NCBI RefSeq assembly: GCF_021698975.1
Contig: NZ_SSXA01000025.1
Span: 1 to 64,000, forward strand
Source: Blastococcus sp. KM273128
Lineage (GTDB): Bacteria > Actinomycetota > Actinomycetes > Mycobacteriales > Geodermatophilaceae
Length of the DNA stretch: 64,000 bases
Direction of reading: 5' to 3'
Positions 27,982 through 35,257 of this stretch are shown here, in pieces. Below the pieces are notes generated by a model, which did no database searches, was not told the origin of the DNA, and was given only the letters and a program-made list of their open reading frames with translations. Numbering within the stretch: the first letter of the stretch is position 1; each line of letters opens with the position of its first letter. A program made the position numbers and the translations under genes.

Positions 27982-28812
27982 TCAGCGACCGGGGCGGAAC
28001 GGGTTCCGGCCGGGCCGGAAGAGCGTCTCCTGGGTGAAGCTGGCGGCCAGCAGCCCGCCGGGCGTGGTGATCGACCCGGTGTACCAGCCCCGGCCGCCGG
28101 AGACGGTGCGCGGCACCATGTCCATGAGCACCCAGTCGTCCAGCGGGGCGTGCCGGTGGAACCAGACGGCGTGGTCCAGGCTCGGGCCGGGCGCGGCCTC
28201 GTCCTCCGGGAGGGCGGAGAGGCCGGTGCCGATGTCGGACAGGTAGGTCAGCACGCAGGCGTGCACGAGCCGGTCCCCCGGCAGCGGCACCGTCGACCGG
28301 GCCCAGAAGCGGGTCGGCCAGTGGGCGTCCGGGAACGGCTGCGGCGGGCGCCGCCCCTCCACGGAGAACAGCCGGGGCAGCTCGAACACCGGCAACCCGT
28401 CGGGGTGGTCGACGGCGGGCACCTCCTGCACCTGCTGGTCGGGGCCGGCGCCGGGCAGGGCGAAGGACGCCGACATGCTGAACACGACCTCGCCCCCCTG
28501 GATGGCGACGACCCGCCGGGCCGAGAAGCTGCCGCCGTCGCGGTCGCGGTCGACGCGGAAGACGGTGGGGCGGGCGGCGTCCCCGCTGCGCAGGAAGTAG
28601 CCGTGCAGCGAGTGCGGCAGCCGGTCGGGGTCCACCGTGCGCCCCGCGGCCAGGAGTGCCTGCGCCGCCACCTGCCCGCCGTAGAGGGGGAAGGGGTCGG
28701 CGAACAGCAACGTGCTGCGGTAGAGGTCGCGGTCGATCTCCTCCAGCGCCAGCACGTCGAGGACCGTCGGCCCCGCCGGGTGTCGGTCGGGATCGGCAGC
28801 CACGGTGTCCAC
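27982..28812 (-). CDS. tesB: Acyl-CoA thioesterase II
   Basis: The 276-residue double hot-dog protein matches TesB: LFADPFPLYGGQVAAQALLAAG in two parts (PFPLYGGQVAAQAL), LHGYFLRSGD, SARRVVAIQGG in the first half, and DHAVWFHRH with GWYTGSI in the second. It hydrolyses acyl-CoA to free acid. The GTG at 28812 is chosen; a second GTG at 28803 is possible. It is divergent from the siderophore-interacting gene; a perfect 9-bp inverted repeat lies just upstream of the start. Confidence 0.87.
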   Translation of the reverse strand: MDTVAADPDRHPAGPTVLDVLALEEIDRDLYRSTLLFADPFPLYGGQVAAQALLAAGRTVDPDRLPHSLHGYFLRSGDAARPTVFRVDRDRDGGSFSARRVVAIQGGEVVFSMSASFALPGAGPDQQVQEVPAVDHPDGLPVFELPRLFSVEGRRPPQPFPDAHWPTRFWARSTVPLPGDRLVHACVLTYLSDIGTGLSALPEDEAAPGPSLDHAVWFHRHAPLDDWVLMDMVPRTVSGGRGWYTGSITTPGGLLAASFTQETLFRPGRNPFRPGR

Positions 28813-28819
28813 GCAGGGG

Positions 28820-28851
28820 ACCCTAACCGGGTGCCCGGAAGTGGTTAGGGT
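28820..28851. promoter_or_regulatory. Perfect inverted repeat between tesB and the siderophore-interacting gene
   Basis: ACCCTAACC (28820-28828) and GGTTAGGGT (28843-28851) are perfect 9-bp inverted arms separated by 14 bp, in the 61-bp gap between divergent genes. The arms contain CCTAA and TTAGG, the half-site cores of DtxR/IdeR iron boxes, although the spacing is wider and the order inverted compared with the 19-bp consensus. Operator function is inference. Confidence 0.45.
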
Positions 28852-28873
28852 GCCCTCTGTACCGTCGCCGGTC

Positions 28874-29743
28874 ATGACGAGCGAGCCACGACCCACCGGC
28901 GAGGTCCGACCGCCCCGCAAGCGCACCCCGCGGGTCGGCGAGGTCGTCCGGTCCTCGTGGATCACCCCGCACATGGTCCGCGTCGTGCTCGGCGGCGAGG
29001 GCCTGGCCGGGTTCCCCGCGAGCGAGCTCACCGACCGCTACGTCAAGCTGCTCTTCCCGCCCCCGGGCGCCCCCTACGCCGTGCCCTACGACCCCGAGCA
29101 GGTCCGCGCCGAGCTGCCCGCCGACCAGTGGCCGGTCACGCGCACCTACACGGTGCGGGCCTGGGACGCCGCCGCCGGGGAGCTGACCATCGACTTCGTG
29201 CACCACGGCGACGAGGGGCTGGCCGGGCCGTGGGCGGCCGCGGCCCGGCCCGGCGACCGCATCCAGTTCCTGGGTCCCGGCGGCGCCTACGCCCCCCGCC
29301 CCGACGCCGACTGGCACCTGCTCGCCGGCGACGAGAGCGCGCTGCCCGCCATCGCCGCGTCCCTCGACCGGCTGCCGGCCGGCGCACGGGCGCTGGTGTT
29401 CGTGGAGGTGGCCGGGCCCGAGGAGGAGCAGACCGACCTGGCTCTCTCCCCCACCGTCGACCTGCGCTGGTTGCACCGAGGGGGCGCGCTGCCCGGTGTG
29501 GCCTTGGTCCAGGCGGTCGAGGCCATCCGGCTCCCACCGGGCAACGGGCACGTGTTCGTCCACGGCGAGGCGTACGCCGTCCGCGACCTGCGGCGCCACC
29601 TGCGCGCCGAGCGGGGGCTCGACCCGGGGTGGACGTCGATCTCCGGCTACTGGCGCCGCGGCGACACCGAGGACCGCTGGCAGTCGGGCAAGCGCGAGTG
29701 GAACGCCGCCCTCGAGGCGGAGGACGCCGCGGCGGTCGGCTGA
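28874..29743 (+). CDS. Siderophore-interacting protein (FAD-dependent ferric reductase)
   Basis: The 289-residue ViuB/SIP-type flavoprotein has an FAD-binding barrel (about 20-130, with VTRTYTVRAWD as the flavin motif) followed by the SIP NAD(P)H-binding domain (HLLAGDESALPAIAASLDR, FVHGEAYAVRDLRRHLR, ISGYWRRG). It reduces ferric siderophores in the cytosol to release iron. ATG at 28874. It has no siderophore synthesis genes nearby and shares a short divergent promoter region with tesB containing an inverted repeat. Confidence 0.9.
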   Translation: MTSEPRPTGEVRPPRKRTPRVGEVVRSSWITPHMVRVVLGGEGLAGFPASELTDRYVKLLFPPPGAPYAVPYDPEQVRAELPADQWPVTRTYTVRAWDAAAGELTIDFVHHGDEGLAGPWAAAARPGDRIQFLGPGGAYAPRPDADWHLLAGDESALPAIAASLDRLPAGARALVFVEVAGPEEEQTDLALSPTVDLRWLHRGGALPGVALVQAVEAIRLPPGNGHVFVHGEAYAVRDLRRHLRAERGLDPGWTSISGYWRRGDTEDRWQSGKREWNAALEAEDAAAVG

Positions 29744-29797
29744 CCGTCACACGATCGTCGTGTGCCTGCGGCGGGTCCGAGCGGGTAGCCGGGCTGC

Positions 29798-31330
29798 ATG
29801 CCCTCCGATCGACAGCGGACGACCGCCACCCGCGACGAGCTGATGCGCCAGGCCCGCGAGCGCGGCATCCCCGGCCGCAGCCGCATGTCCAAGGACGACC
29901 TGGTCGCCGCGCTGCGCGGCCCGCAGCGGGAGGCGCCGCTGCACGAGACCGGGCACCCGCCCGCGGGGCGCCGGCAGATCAGCTCGCGGATCGAGGCGTT
30001 CCGCCGGCTCGCCGAGGCCCGCGCCGCCGGTGAGATGGTGCTCATCCCCCGCATGCTCACCGGCAACGACCGCCGGGTGCACGTGCGGGAGACCGTGCGC
30101 GAGGACCACGAGACGCGGATCGCCTCCGGTGACCTGGAGGCGCGCGCGAAGTTCGACAAGCTCGCCGGCTCGGTCTTCCACTTCTTCCGCGGCACCGCGC
30201 TGCTGTTCTACCGGGACCTGTCCGGCGAGGACGCCCGGCTGCCCACGGTGCTCGCGCTCGGCGACGTCCACCCCGGCAACTTCGGGGTGATGCCCAGCGC
30301 CGACAACGTGCCGGTCTTCGGCGTCAACGACTTCGACGACGCCTACTACGCCCCCTTCACCTGGGACCTCAAGCGGGGCGCCGTCGGCTTCCTGCTGGGC
30401 GCGGCCGAGAAGGGCGGCCACGGCCGCAAGAAGCAGCGCGCCGTCGCCGAGCGGTTCGTGCGCGGCTACGTCGCCGGCATCGCGGCCTACGCCTCCGAGG
30501 GGCGGGAGGAGACCGAGCAGCTCCGGCTGGACAACGCGCCGCGGCTCGTCCGGGACCTGATCGCGAGCACGCTGGAGACCAGCCGGGCCGACTGGCTGGC
30601 CGGGCTGCTCGAGGGCACCCGGCGCGGCTTCCGCACCGACGAGGAGCTGGTGCCGGTGAGCAGCCGCCGGGAGGAGTTCCAGGAGGTCGTCAACCGGTAC
30701 GTCGCCGAGAACGAGGTGCCGGTGCCCGAGCGGGCCGGCGCGATGCGCGTGAAGGACGTCGCGGAGCGGCGCGGCGCCGGCACCGCCTCGCTGGGGCTCA
30801 CCCGCTACTACGTGCTCGTCGCCGGCGTGCGGGACGACGGCACCGACGACCTGCTCCTGGAGTTCAAGCGCGCCCGCCGCTCGGCGCTGTCGGGCCTCGT
30901 GCCGCCGTCGGGGTACGAGGTGGACGGCGAGGGCGACCGGATCCGGCACGCCCAGCGGGTGCACCTGGTGAGCGGGGACGTCTTCTACGGCAGCGTCGAC
31001 ATCGACGGGCAGAGCTTCATGGTGCGGGAGCGGGCGCCCTACCGGGACGACCTGGGCCTGGGTTCCCTCTCGCCCGGGGCCTGGAAGCGCTACGCCGAGA
31101 TCTGCGGCCGCGTGCTGGCGCACACCCACGCCATGTCGGACGAGACCGGCAACGTCGACTACGACGTCGAGCCGGCGATCCTCGACGCCGTCGGCAACCG
31201 GGAGCTGTTCGTCGACGACGTTCTGCGCTGGGCGGAGGAGGCGGCCGACCGGGTGCGGCAGGACCACGCCCACTTCCGCGCCGACCACGCCCTCGGCGCG
31301 TTCCGCAGCGTGGACGTCGTCTACCGCTGA
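29798..31330 (+). CDS. DUF2252 protein with N-terminal Rho_N/SAP-like module
   Basis: The 510-residue protein has a short N-terminal helix-extended-helix segment (ELMRQARERGIPGRSRMSKDDLVAAL in two parts, residues about 13-40), resembling Rho_N/SAP nucleic-acid-binding modules. The rest is DUF2252, a kinase-like fold: LALGDVHPGNFGVMP corresponds to the HxD-type catalytic loop of aminoglycoside phosphotransferases and VFGVNDFDDAYYAP to the metal-binding Asp. No substrate is known. It is monocistronic, followed by a strong hairpin. Confidence 0.78.
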   Translation: MPSDRQRTTATRDELMRQARERGIPGRSRMSKDDLVAALRGPQREAPLHETGHPPAGRRQISSRIEAFRRLAEARAAGEMVLIPRMLTGNDRRVHVRETVREDHETRIASGDLEARAKFDKLAGSVFHFFRGTALLFYRDLSGEDARLPTVLALGDVHPGNFGVMPSADNVPVFGVNDFDDAYYAPFTWDLKRGAVGFLLGAAEKGGHGRKKQRAVAERFVRGYVAGIAAYASEGREETEQLRLDNAPRLVRDLIASTLETSRADWLAGLLEGTRRGFRTDEELVPVSSRREEFQEVVNRYVAENEVPVPERAGAMRVKDVAERRGAGTASLGLTRYYVLVAGVRDDGTDDLLLEFKRARRSALSGLVPPSGYEVDGEGDRIRHAQRVHLVSGDVFYGSVDIDGQSFMVRERAPYRDDLGLGSLSPGAWKRYAEICGRVLAHTHAMSDETGNVDYDVEPAILDAVGNRELFVDDVLRWAEEAADRVRQDHAHFRADHALGAFRSVDVVYR

Positions 31331-31374
31331 CCGGTCCCGCCACCGGGGAGGTCCCCCACTACCCCGGGTGAGAC

Positions 31375-31399
31375 GGCCCGGTCCCGATCGGACCGGGCC
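31375..31399 (+). terminator. Hairpin after the DUF2252 gene
   Basis: GGCCCGGTCC (31375-31384) pairs perfectly with GGACCGGGCC (31390-31399) around a five-base loop CGATC. It lies 44 bp after the DUF2252 stop, without a U-run, as usual in GC-rich actinobacteria. Its right arm abuts the possible sigma-28 promoter of the next gene. Confidence 0.55.
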
Positions 31400-31424
31400 T
31401 CAAGCTCCGCCTCCGGCTGCCGAT
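31399..31424 (+). promoter_or_regulatory. Possible sigma-28 (FliA/WhiG-type) promoter of the diguanylate cyclase gene
   Basis: CTCAAG (31399-31404), a 14-base spacer and GCCGAT (31419-31424) match the FliA/WhiG promoter layout, whose -10 element is GCCGATAA and whose -35 ends in AAG or AAA. The start codon is 71 bp downstream. No flagellar gene lies in the window, so this rests on sequence alone. Confidence 0.45.
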
Positions 31425-31495
31425 CCGACCGGTACGGCCGGAGGAGGCACGGTGGCGATCGGTGCACCGACCAGGACCACGGCAGGGCAGCGGCG

Positions 31496-32929
31496 ATGGG
31501 GCCCCTCGTGGTCTCCGGCGTGCTCGTCGCCGTCATGGGCGCGCTGGGGCTCGTCTCCACGCAGCAGGCCGGTGAGCTCGCCGTCGAGCAGCACCGGGCC
31601 GACCGCGTCCAGAACACGAACGTCGTCGGCCAGCTGACCGCGCAGGCCGTCCGCGACGGGTTCGGCCAGCTGGCCTCGGTCCTCGCGGTGCAGGAGGACG
31701 CGGGCGTGCCGGCGTTCAGCGCCACGCCGGGGACGGACGCCGCCGACCGGGACGATGCGCGGATCCGGGAGTTCGTGGTGAGCGCGGGCGACGCAATGGA
31801 CCGCGGTGCCGCCGTGGTCAACGCTCTCGGGCAGGTCGTGGCGTCCTACGCGCCGACGGGCGAGACGGCGTCCCCCTCCGACCCCGGGTTCGGCCCCCTG
31901 CTGGCGGCCCTCGCCGAGCCCGGTGGGGAGCGCCTCCCGGTGTCCGGCGTCGTCAGCATCGCCGGTGAGCCGGCCCTCGCGCTCGGGGTCCTCGTGACGC
32001 TGTCCGACGGGTCCACCGGGCTCTTCCTGTGCGCCTGGGCCGCCCGGGAGTTCGCGGGCGACCACCTCACCGGCAGCGAGGGCGAGGGCTGGATCGTCGA
32101 CGAGGCCGGGCTCGTGGTCGGCTCCGCGGACACGCGGGCGATCGGTTCGGCGTTCCCGTACCCGCGCGCCCTCACCGCGGTGCGGTCCGGCGGGGACAGC
32201 GGCATCGCGGACACCACCGACGACGGCACCGACCACGTCGTGAGCTGGCAGCGGATCCCCGGGACCACGTGGGTGGCCGTGAACGTCCAGACCCGGGACG
32301 CCTTCCAGGGGCACCTCGACCGCGCCGCCCTGCGGACCGAGCTCCTGGTCGTGGCCATGCTGCTGATCACCGGCACCGCGCTCGTCGTCCTGGGCCGGCG
32401 CCGCGAGCAGGCCATGGCCGTGATCGCCTCGACCGACGAGCTGACCAGGATCCACAACCGGCGCGGCTGGTTCGAGCTGGCCGAGCAGGAGCTGGCCCGG
32501 GCCGCCCGGAACGGCGAGCGCCGCCTGGCCGTCTTCGTCGACCTCGACGGCCTCGAACAGGTCAACGACGTCCTCGGGCACGAGGAGGGCGACCGCGCCA
32601 TCGCCTCCGCGGCATCCGTGCTCCGGGCCGCCTGCCGGTCGGGCGACGTCCTCGGCCGGCTCGGCGGTGACGAGTTCGTCGTCCTGCTGGGTGACGGCAC
32701 GGACGAGGCGGAGGTCCGGCGCCGGCTGGCGGTGGCCCTCGGCGACTTCAACGCCGGGTCCACCGCGGCCTTCGAGCTCCGCTTCTCCATCGGCGCCGAG
32801 GTCTGGGACCCCCACCGGCCGTGCTCCGTGGACGATCTCGTGCGCCGCGCGGACGAGCGGATGTACGCCGACGAGCAGTCGCGCACCGACCGCTACGTGA
32901 ACCTGATGCGGATCCCTGCCAAGGCCTGA
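31496..32929 (+). CDS. Membrane-bound diguanylate cyclase with extracytoplasmic sensor domain
   Basis: The 477-residue protein has an N-terminal membrane helix (VVSGVLVAVMGALGLV), an extracytoplasmic dCache-like region (about 25-275, including FLCAWAAREF and WIVDEAGLVVGS), a second helix (LLVVAMLLITGTALVVLG) and a C-terminal GGDEF domain. The active-site loop is GRLGGDEFVVLL and an RxxD inhibitory site sits five residues before it (RSGD), so both catalysis and product inhibition by c-di-GMP are expected. It probably senses a small ligand outside the membrane and makes c-di-GMP. The ATG at 31496 has no in-frame upstream start. Confidence 0.85.
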   Translation: MGPLVVSGVLVAVMGALGLVSTQQAGELAVEQHRADRVQNTNVVGQLTAQAVRDGFGQLASVLAVQEDAGVPAFSATPGTDAADRDDARIREFVVSAGDAMDRGAAVVNALGQVVASYAPTGETASPSDPGFGPLLAALAEPGGERLPVSGVVSIAGEPALALGVLVTLSDGSTGLFLCAWAAREFAGDHLTGSEGEGWIVDEAGLVVGSADTRAIGSAFPYPRALTAVRSGGDSGIADTTDDGTDHVVSWQRIPGTTWVAVNVQTRDAFQGHLDRAALRTELLVVAMLLITGTALVVLGRRREQAMAVIASTDELTRIHNRRGWFELAEQELARAARNGERRLAVFVDLDGLEQVNDVLGHEEGDRAIASAASVLRAACRSGDVLGRLGGDEFVVLLGDGTDEAEVRRRLAVALGDFNAGSTAAFELRFSIGAEVWDPHRPCSVDDLVRRADERMYADEQSRTDRYVNLMRIPAKA

Positions 32930-32948
32930 CCGCGGGAAAGACCCTCGG

Positions 32949-33995
32949 CTACCGCTGATCACCCACCTCGTCCCGCGGGACGTCGCCGGGGAACCCCTCG
33001 ACGTCGCGCGGGCGCGGCGCGGCGTCCTTGCGGAAGGTGGCCTCCACCCGCTGGAACCCCTTGTACCGCTCGCTGCGCGCGTACCCGGTGTAGGCGCGGA
33101 CGTCGGCCCGGGTCAGGTCGACGTCGTCGGTGAACGGGGTGAGCAGCGACCGCGGGTAGAGCCGGCGGTGGCGGACGACGTTGATCTCCGCGGCGAGCAC
33201 GACGACGAGCGCCTGCAGGTAGATCCACACGACCAGGCCGAGGATGACGCCGAAGACCCCGTAGACGTCGCTCGACCGGGTCACGTACGTCCCGAAGTAG
33301 TACGCGCCCAGCCGGTGCAGCAGCTCCCAGAGCACCGCGGCGATCACCGCGCCGACGGCGACGTTGCGCCAGTCCAGCCGGCGGGCGGTGAGCACCTGGT
33401 AGAGGACCAGGAAGATGCCGACGTTGATAGCCAGCCCGGTCAGCGTGCCCACCCCGGTGACCAGCGGGGTGGGCACCGGCAGGGTCTCCGGGACGGCGGA
33501 GACGAAGGCGGTGAGCGCCGTCGAGAGGATCGCGGCCAGGCCGAGCACCAGCACGAGCAGCAGGCTGCGCAGCCGCGAGAGCACCGGGTTGGGCTGGGCG
33601 AACCGCGGGACGGCGTAGATCCGGTTGAGCGCCGCCTGGGCCGCCTGCATCACGCCCAGCCCGCCGTAGACGCTGCCCAGCACGCCGATGACCAGGGCGG
33701 GGCCGCTGCCGCGGAAGGTGCCGATGTTCTCGACCAGCGCCGGGCCCAGCAGCGGGAAGTCCGACAGCGCCGACTCGAGGATCTGCTGCTGGAGCACCGG
33801 GTCGTCCTCCAGCAGGAAGCCCAGCACCGAGGTGAGCACCAGCAGCAGGGGGAACAGCGAGACGAACCCGTAGTAGGTGATCAGCGCGGCCAGGTGCGGC
33901 CCGCGGTCGTCGACGAACTTGTAGACCACCGCCAGCGGCAACCCCACCGCCGGGTGCCTGGCCTGGAACGCGTCGAGCCGTGCGGCTACAGCCAT
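32949..33995 (-). CDS. YihY/BrkB-family membrane protein
   Basis: The 348-residue protein has about six membrane helices. The family pattern is visible in LAALITYYGFVSLFPLLLVLTSVLGF (taken as LITYYGFVSLFPLLLV), GVLGSVYGGLGVMQAAQ and VYGVFGVILGLVVWIYL. A charged C-terminal tail of about 70 residues follows. Function of YihY proteins is unsettled; earlier ribonuclease claims were withdrawn from the family name. The ATG has a strong GGAGGAGG site. Convergent with the GGDEF gene, 19 bp apart. Confidence 0.85.
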   Translation of the reverse strand: MAVAARLDAFQARHPAVGLPLAVVYKFVDDRGPHLAALITYYGFVSLFPLLLVLTSVLGFLLEDDPVLQQQILESALSDFPLLGPALVENIGTFRGSGPALVIGVLGSVYGGLGVMQAAQAALNRIYAVPRFAQPNPVLSRLRSLLLVLVLGLAAILSTALTAFVSAVPETLPVPTPLVTGVGTLTGLAINVGIFLVLYQVLTARRLDWRNVAVGAVIAAVLWELLHRLGAYYFGTYVTRSSDVYGVFGVILGLVVWIYLQALVVVLAAEINVVRHRRLYPRSLLTPFTDDVDLTRADVRAYTGYARSERYKGFQRVEATFRKDAAPRPRDVEGFPGDVPRDEVGDQR

Positions 33996-34090
33996 GCGTG
34001 CACCTCCTCCCCGGTCGGCGGCTACCCGGAACCGCTGCGGGCACGCACCACCGGGGTCGGGGCGCAGGAGCATCGGGGTAGGAAGGTCGC

Positions 34091-34561
34091 ATGACGCAGC
34101 CCTTCCCCACCGTCGCGGAGCTCGCCGCCCAGGAGCGGGAGCTCCAGCTGACCCCGTTCACCAACGACGACGCCTGGGCCCTCGGCTGCGCGCTGGTGGC
34201 CGCCGCCCGGCGGGAGGACGCCCCGGTCGCCGTCGAGATCGCGCGCAACGGCCACCGGCTGTTCTCCGCCGCGCTGCCGGGCGCGACGCCGGACAACGCG
34301 ACCTGGATCGAGCGGAAATCCCGGGTGGTGCACCGGTTCGGGCGCAGCTCGCTGCACGTCCGGCAGGACAGCATCGAGCGCGGCACCACGTTCGAGGCCG
34401 AGTTCGGGCTGGACCCGCAGCTCTACGCCGCCCACGGCGGGGCGTTCCCCCTGCTCGTGCGGGACGTCGGGCCGGTGGGCGTCGTCGCCGTCTCCGGGCT
34501 CCCGCAGCTGGCCGACCACCGGATGGTCACCAGCGTGCTGGCCGAGCACCTGGAGCGCTGA
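34091..34561 (+). CDS. UPF0303 / heme-degrading-domain-like protein
   Basis: The 156-residue alpha/beta protein follows the UPF0303 (YBR137W-like) family: LTPFTNDDAWALGCALV near the start, VAVEIARNGHRLFSAALPG, then NATWIERKSRVVHRFGRSS, and GVVAVSGLPQLADHRMV near the end, with the HMV-type closing motif. Related HbpS/Haem_degrading proteins bind heme. No neighbour clarifies its role. The start has GGAAGG nearby. Confidence 0.82.
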   Translation: MTQPFPTVAELAAQERELQLTPFTNDDAWALGCALVAAARREDAPVAVEIARNGHRLFSAALPGATPDNATWIERKSRVVHRFGRSSLHVRQDSIERGTTFEAEFGLDPQLYAAHGGAFPLLVRDVGPVGVVAVSGLPQLADHRMVTSVLAEHLER

Positions 34562-34598
34562 CCCGGCTCCCCCGGACGCGCCCGGTGTGGCGCAGCTA

Positions 34599-34637
34599 AC
34601 CGACGGGATCGGTCGGATCACCTACCAGATCGGTCGG
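34599..34637 (+). promoter_or_regulatory. Probable TetR operator region
   Basis: The 10-mer GATCGGTCGG occurs twice (34607-34616 and 34628-34637), 21 bp apart, i.e. two helical turns. Each copy is part of an inverted element: ACCGA-N5-TCGGT (34599-34613) and ACC-N5-GGT (34624-34634). It sits 20 bp upstream of the TetR gene start, the expected place for autoregulation of the tetR-mmpL operon. Confidence 0.5.
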
Positions 34638-34657
34638 TGGGTCGTACCCTGGTCGCC

Positions 34658-35251
34658 GTGGCACGACCGTTCCGGCAGCAGGTCGACGAGGGGATTCTCG
34701 ACACCGCCGCCACCCTCTTCGCCCGGCGCGGGTACACCAAGACCTCGGTCCAGGACGTCGCCGCGGCCGTCGGGCTGTCGAAGGCCGGCCTGCTGCACCA
34801 CTTCCCGAGCAAGGAAGCACTGCACCAGGCGGTCCTCGACCAGGCCGGGGCGCTCGGCCAGCGGGTGCTGGAGCTGGTGGGCCATATGCCCGTCGGCCCC
34901 GACCGCGACCGCCGGGCCCTCGAGGTCCTGGTCGACATCGCGCTGGAGCACCCCGGGCTGGTCGCGCTGCTGCTCGCGCCGGTGACCGGCGGCGACTGCG
35001 ACCCGGACCAGCTGGGGGCAGCGGCCACCCCGGCGCTGCAGGCGTTCGGCGTGGACCCGGCGGAACCCACGGGCGAGCGGGCGGTCCGCACCATCGGCGC
35101 GCTGTCCGCCCTGGCCGTGCTCACGCTCACCGCCCGCTCGCGCGACGAGGGGACGTCGTGGCGCCCCGCGATCGTCGCCACCTGCTTCGACGCGCTCGGC
35201 CACACCCGGCCCGGCGCTGCTCTTCCCGATCCCCACCAGGTGGAGGCCTGA
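34658..35251 (+). CDS. TetR-family transcriptional repressor
   Basis: The 197-residue regulator has an N-terminal HTH: ILDTAATLFARRGYTKTSV, then VAAAVGLSKAGLLHHFPSKEAL in two parts. The C-terminal ligand-binding helices are Ala/Leu-rich. The GTG at 34658 (VARPFRQQ) is chosen over an earlier GTG at 34637, which lies inside the repeat elements. The MMPL transporter gene begins 6 bp after the stop, so the repressor very likely controls this transporter and itself. Confidence 0.88.
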   Translation: MARPFRQQVDEGILDTAATLFARRGYTKTSVQDVAAAVGLSKAGLLHHFPSKEALHQAVLDQAGALGQRVLELVGHMPVGPDRDRRALEVLVDIALEHPGLVALLLAPVTGGDCDPDQLGAAATPALQAFGVDPAEPTGERAVRTIGALSALAVLTLTARSRDEGTSWRPAIVATCFDALGHTRPGAALPDPHQVEA

Positions 35252-35257
35252 TCCCGC

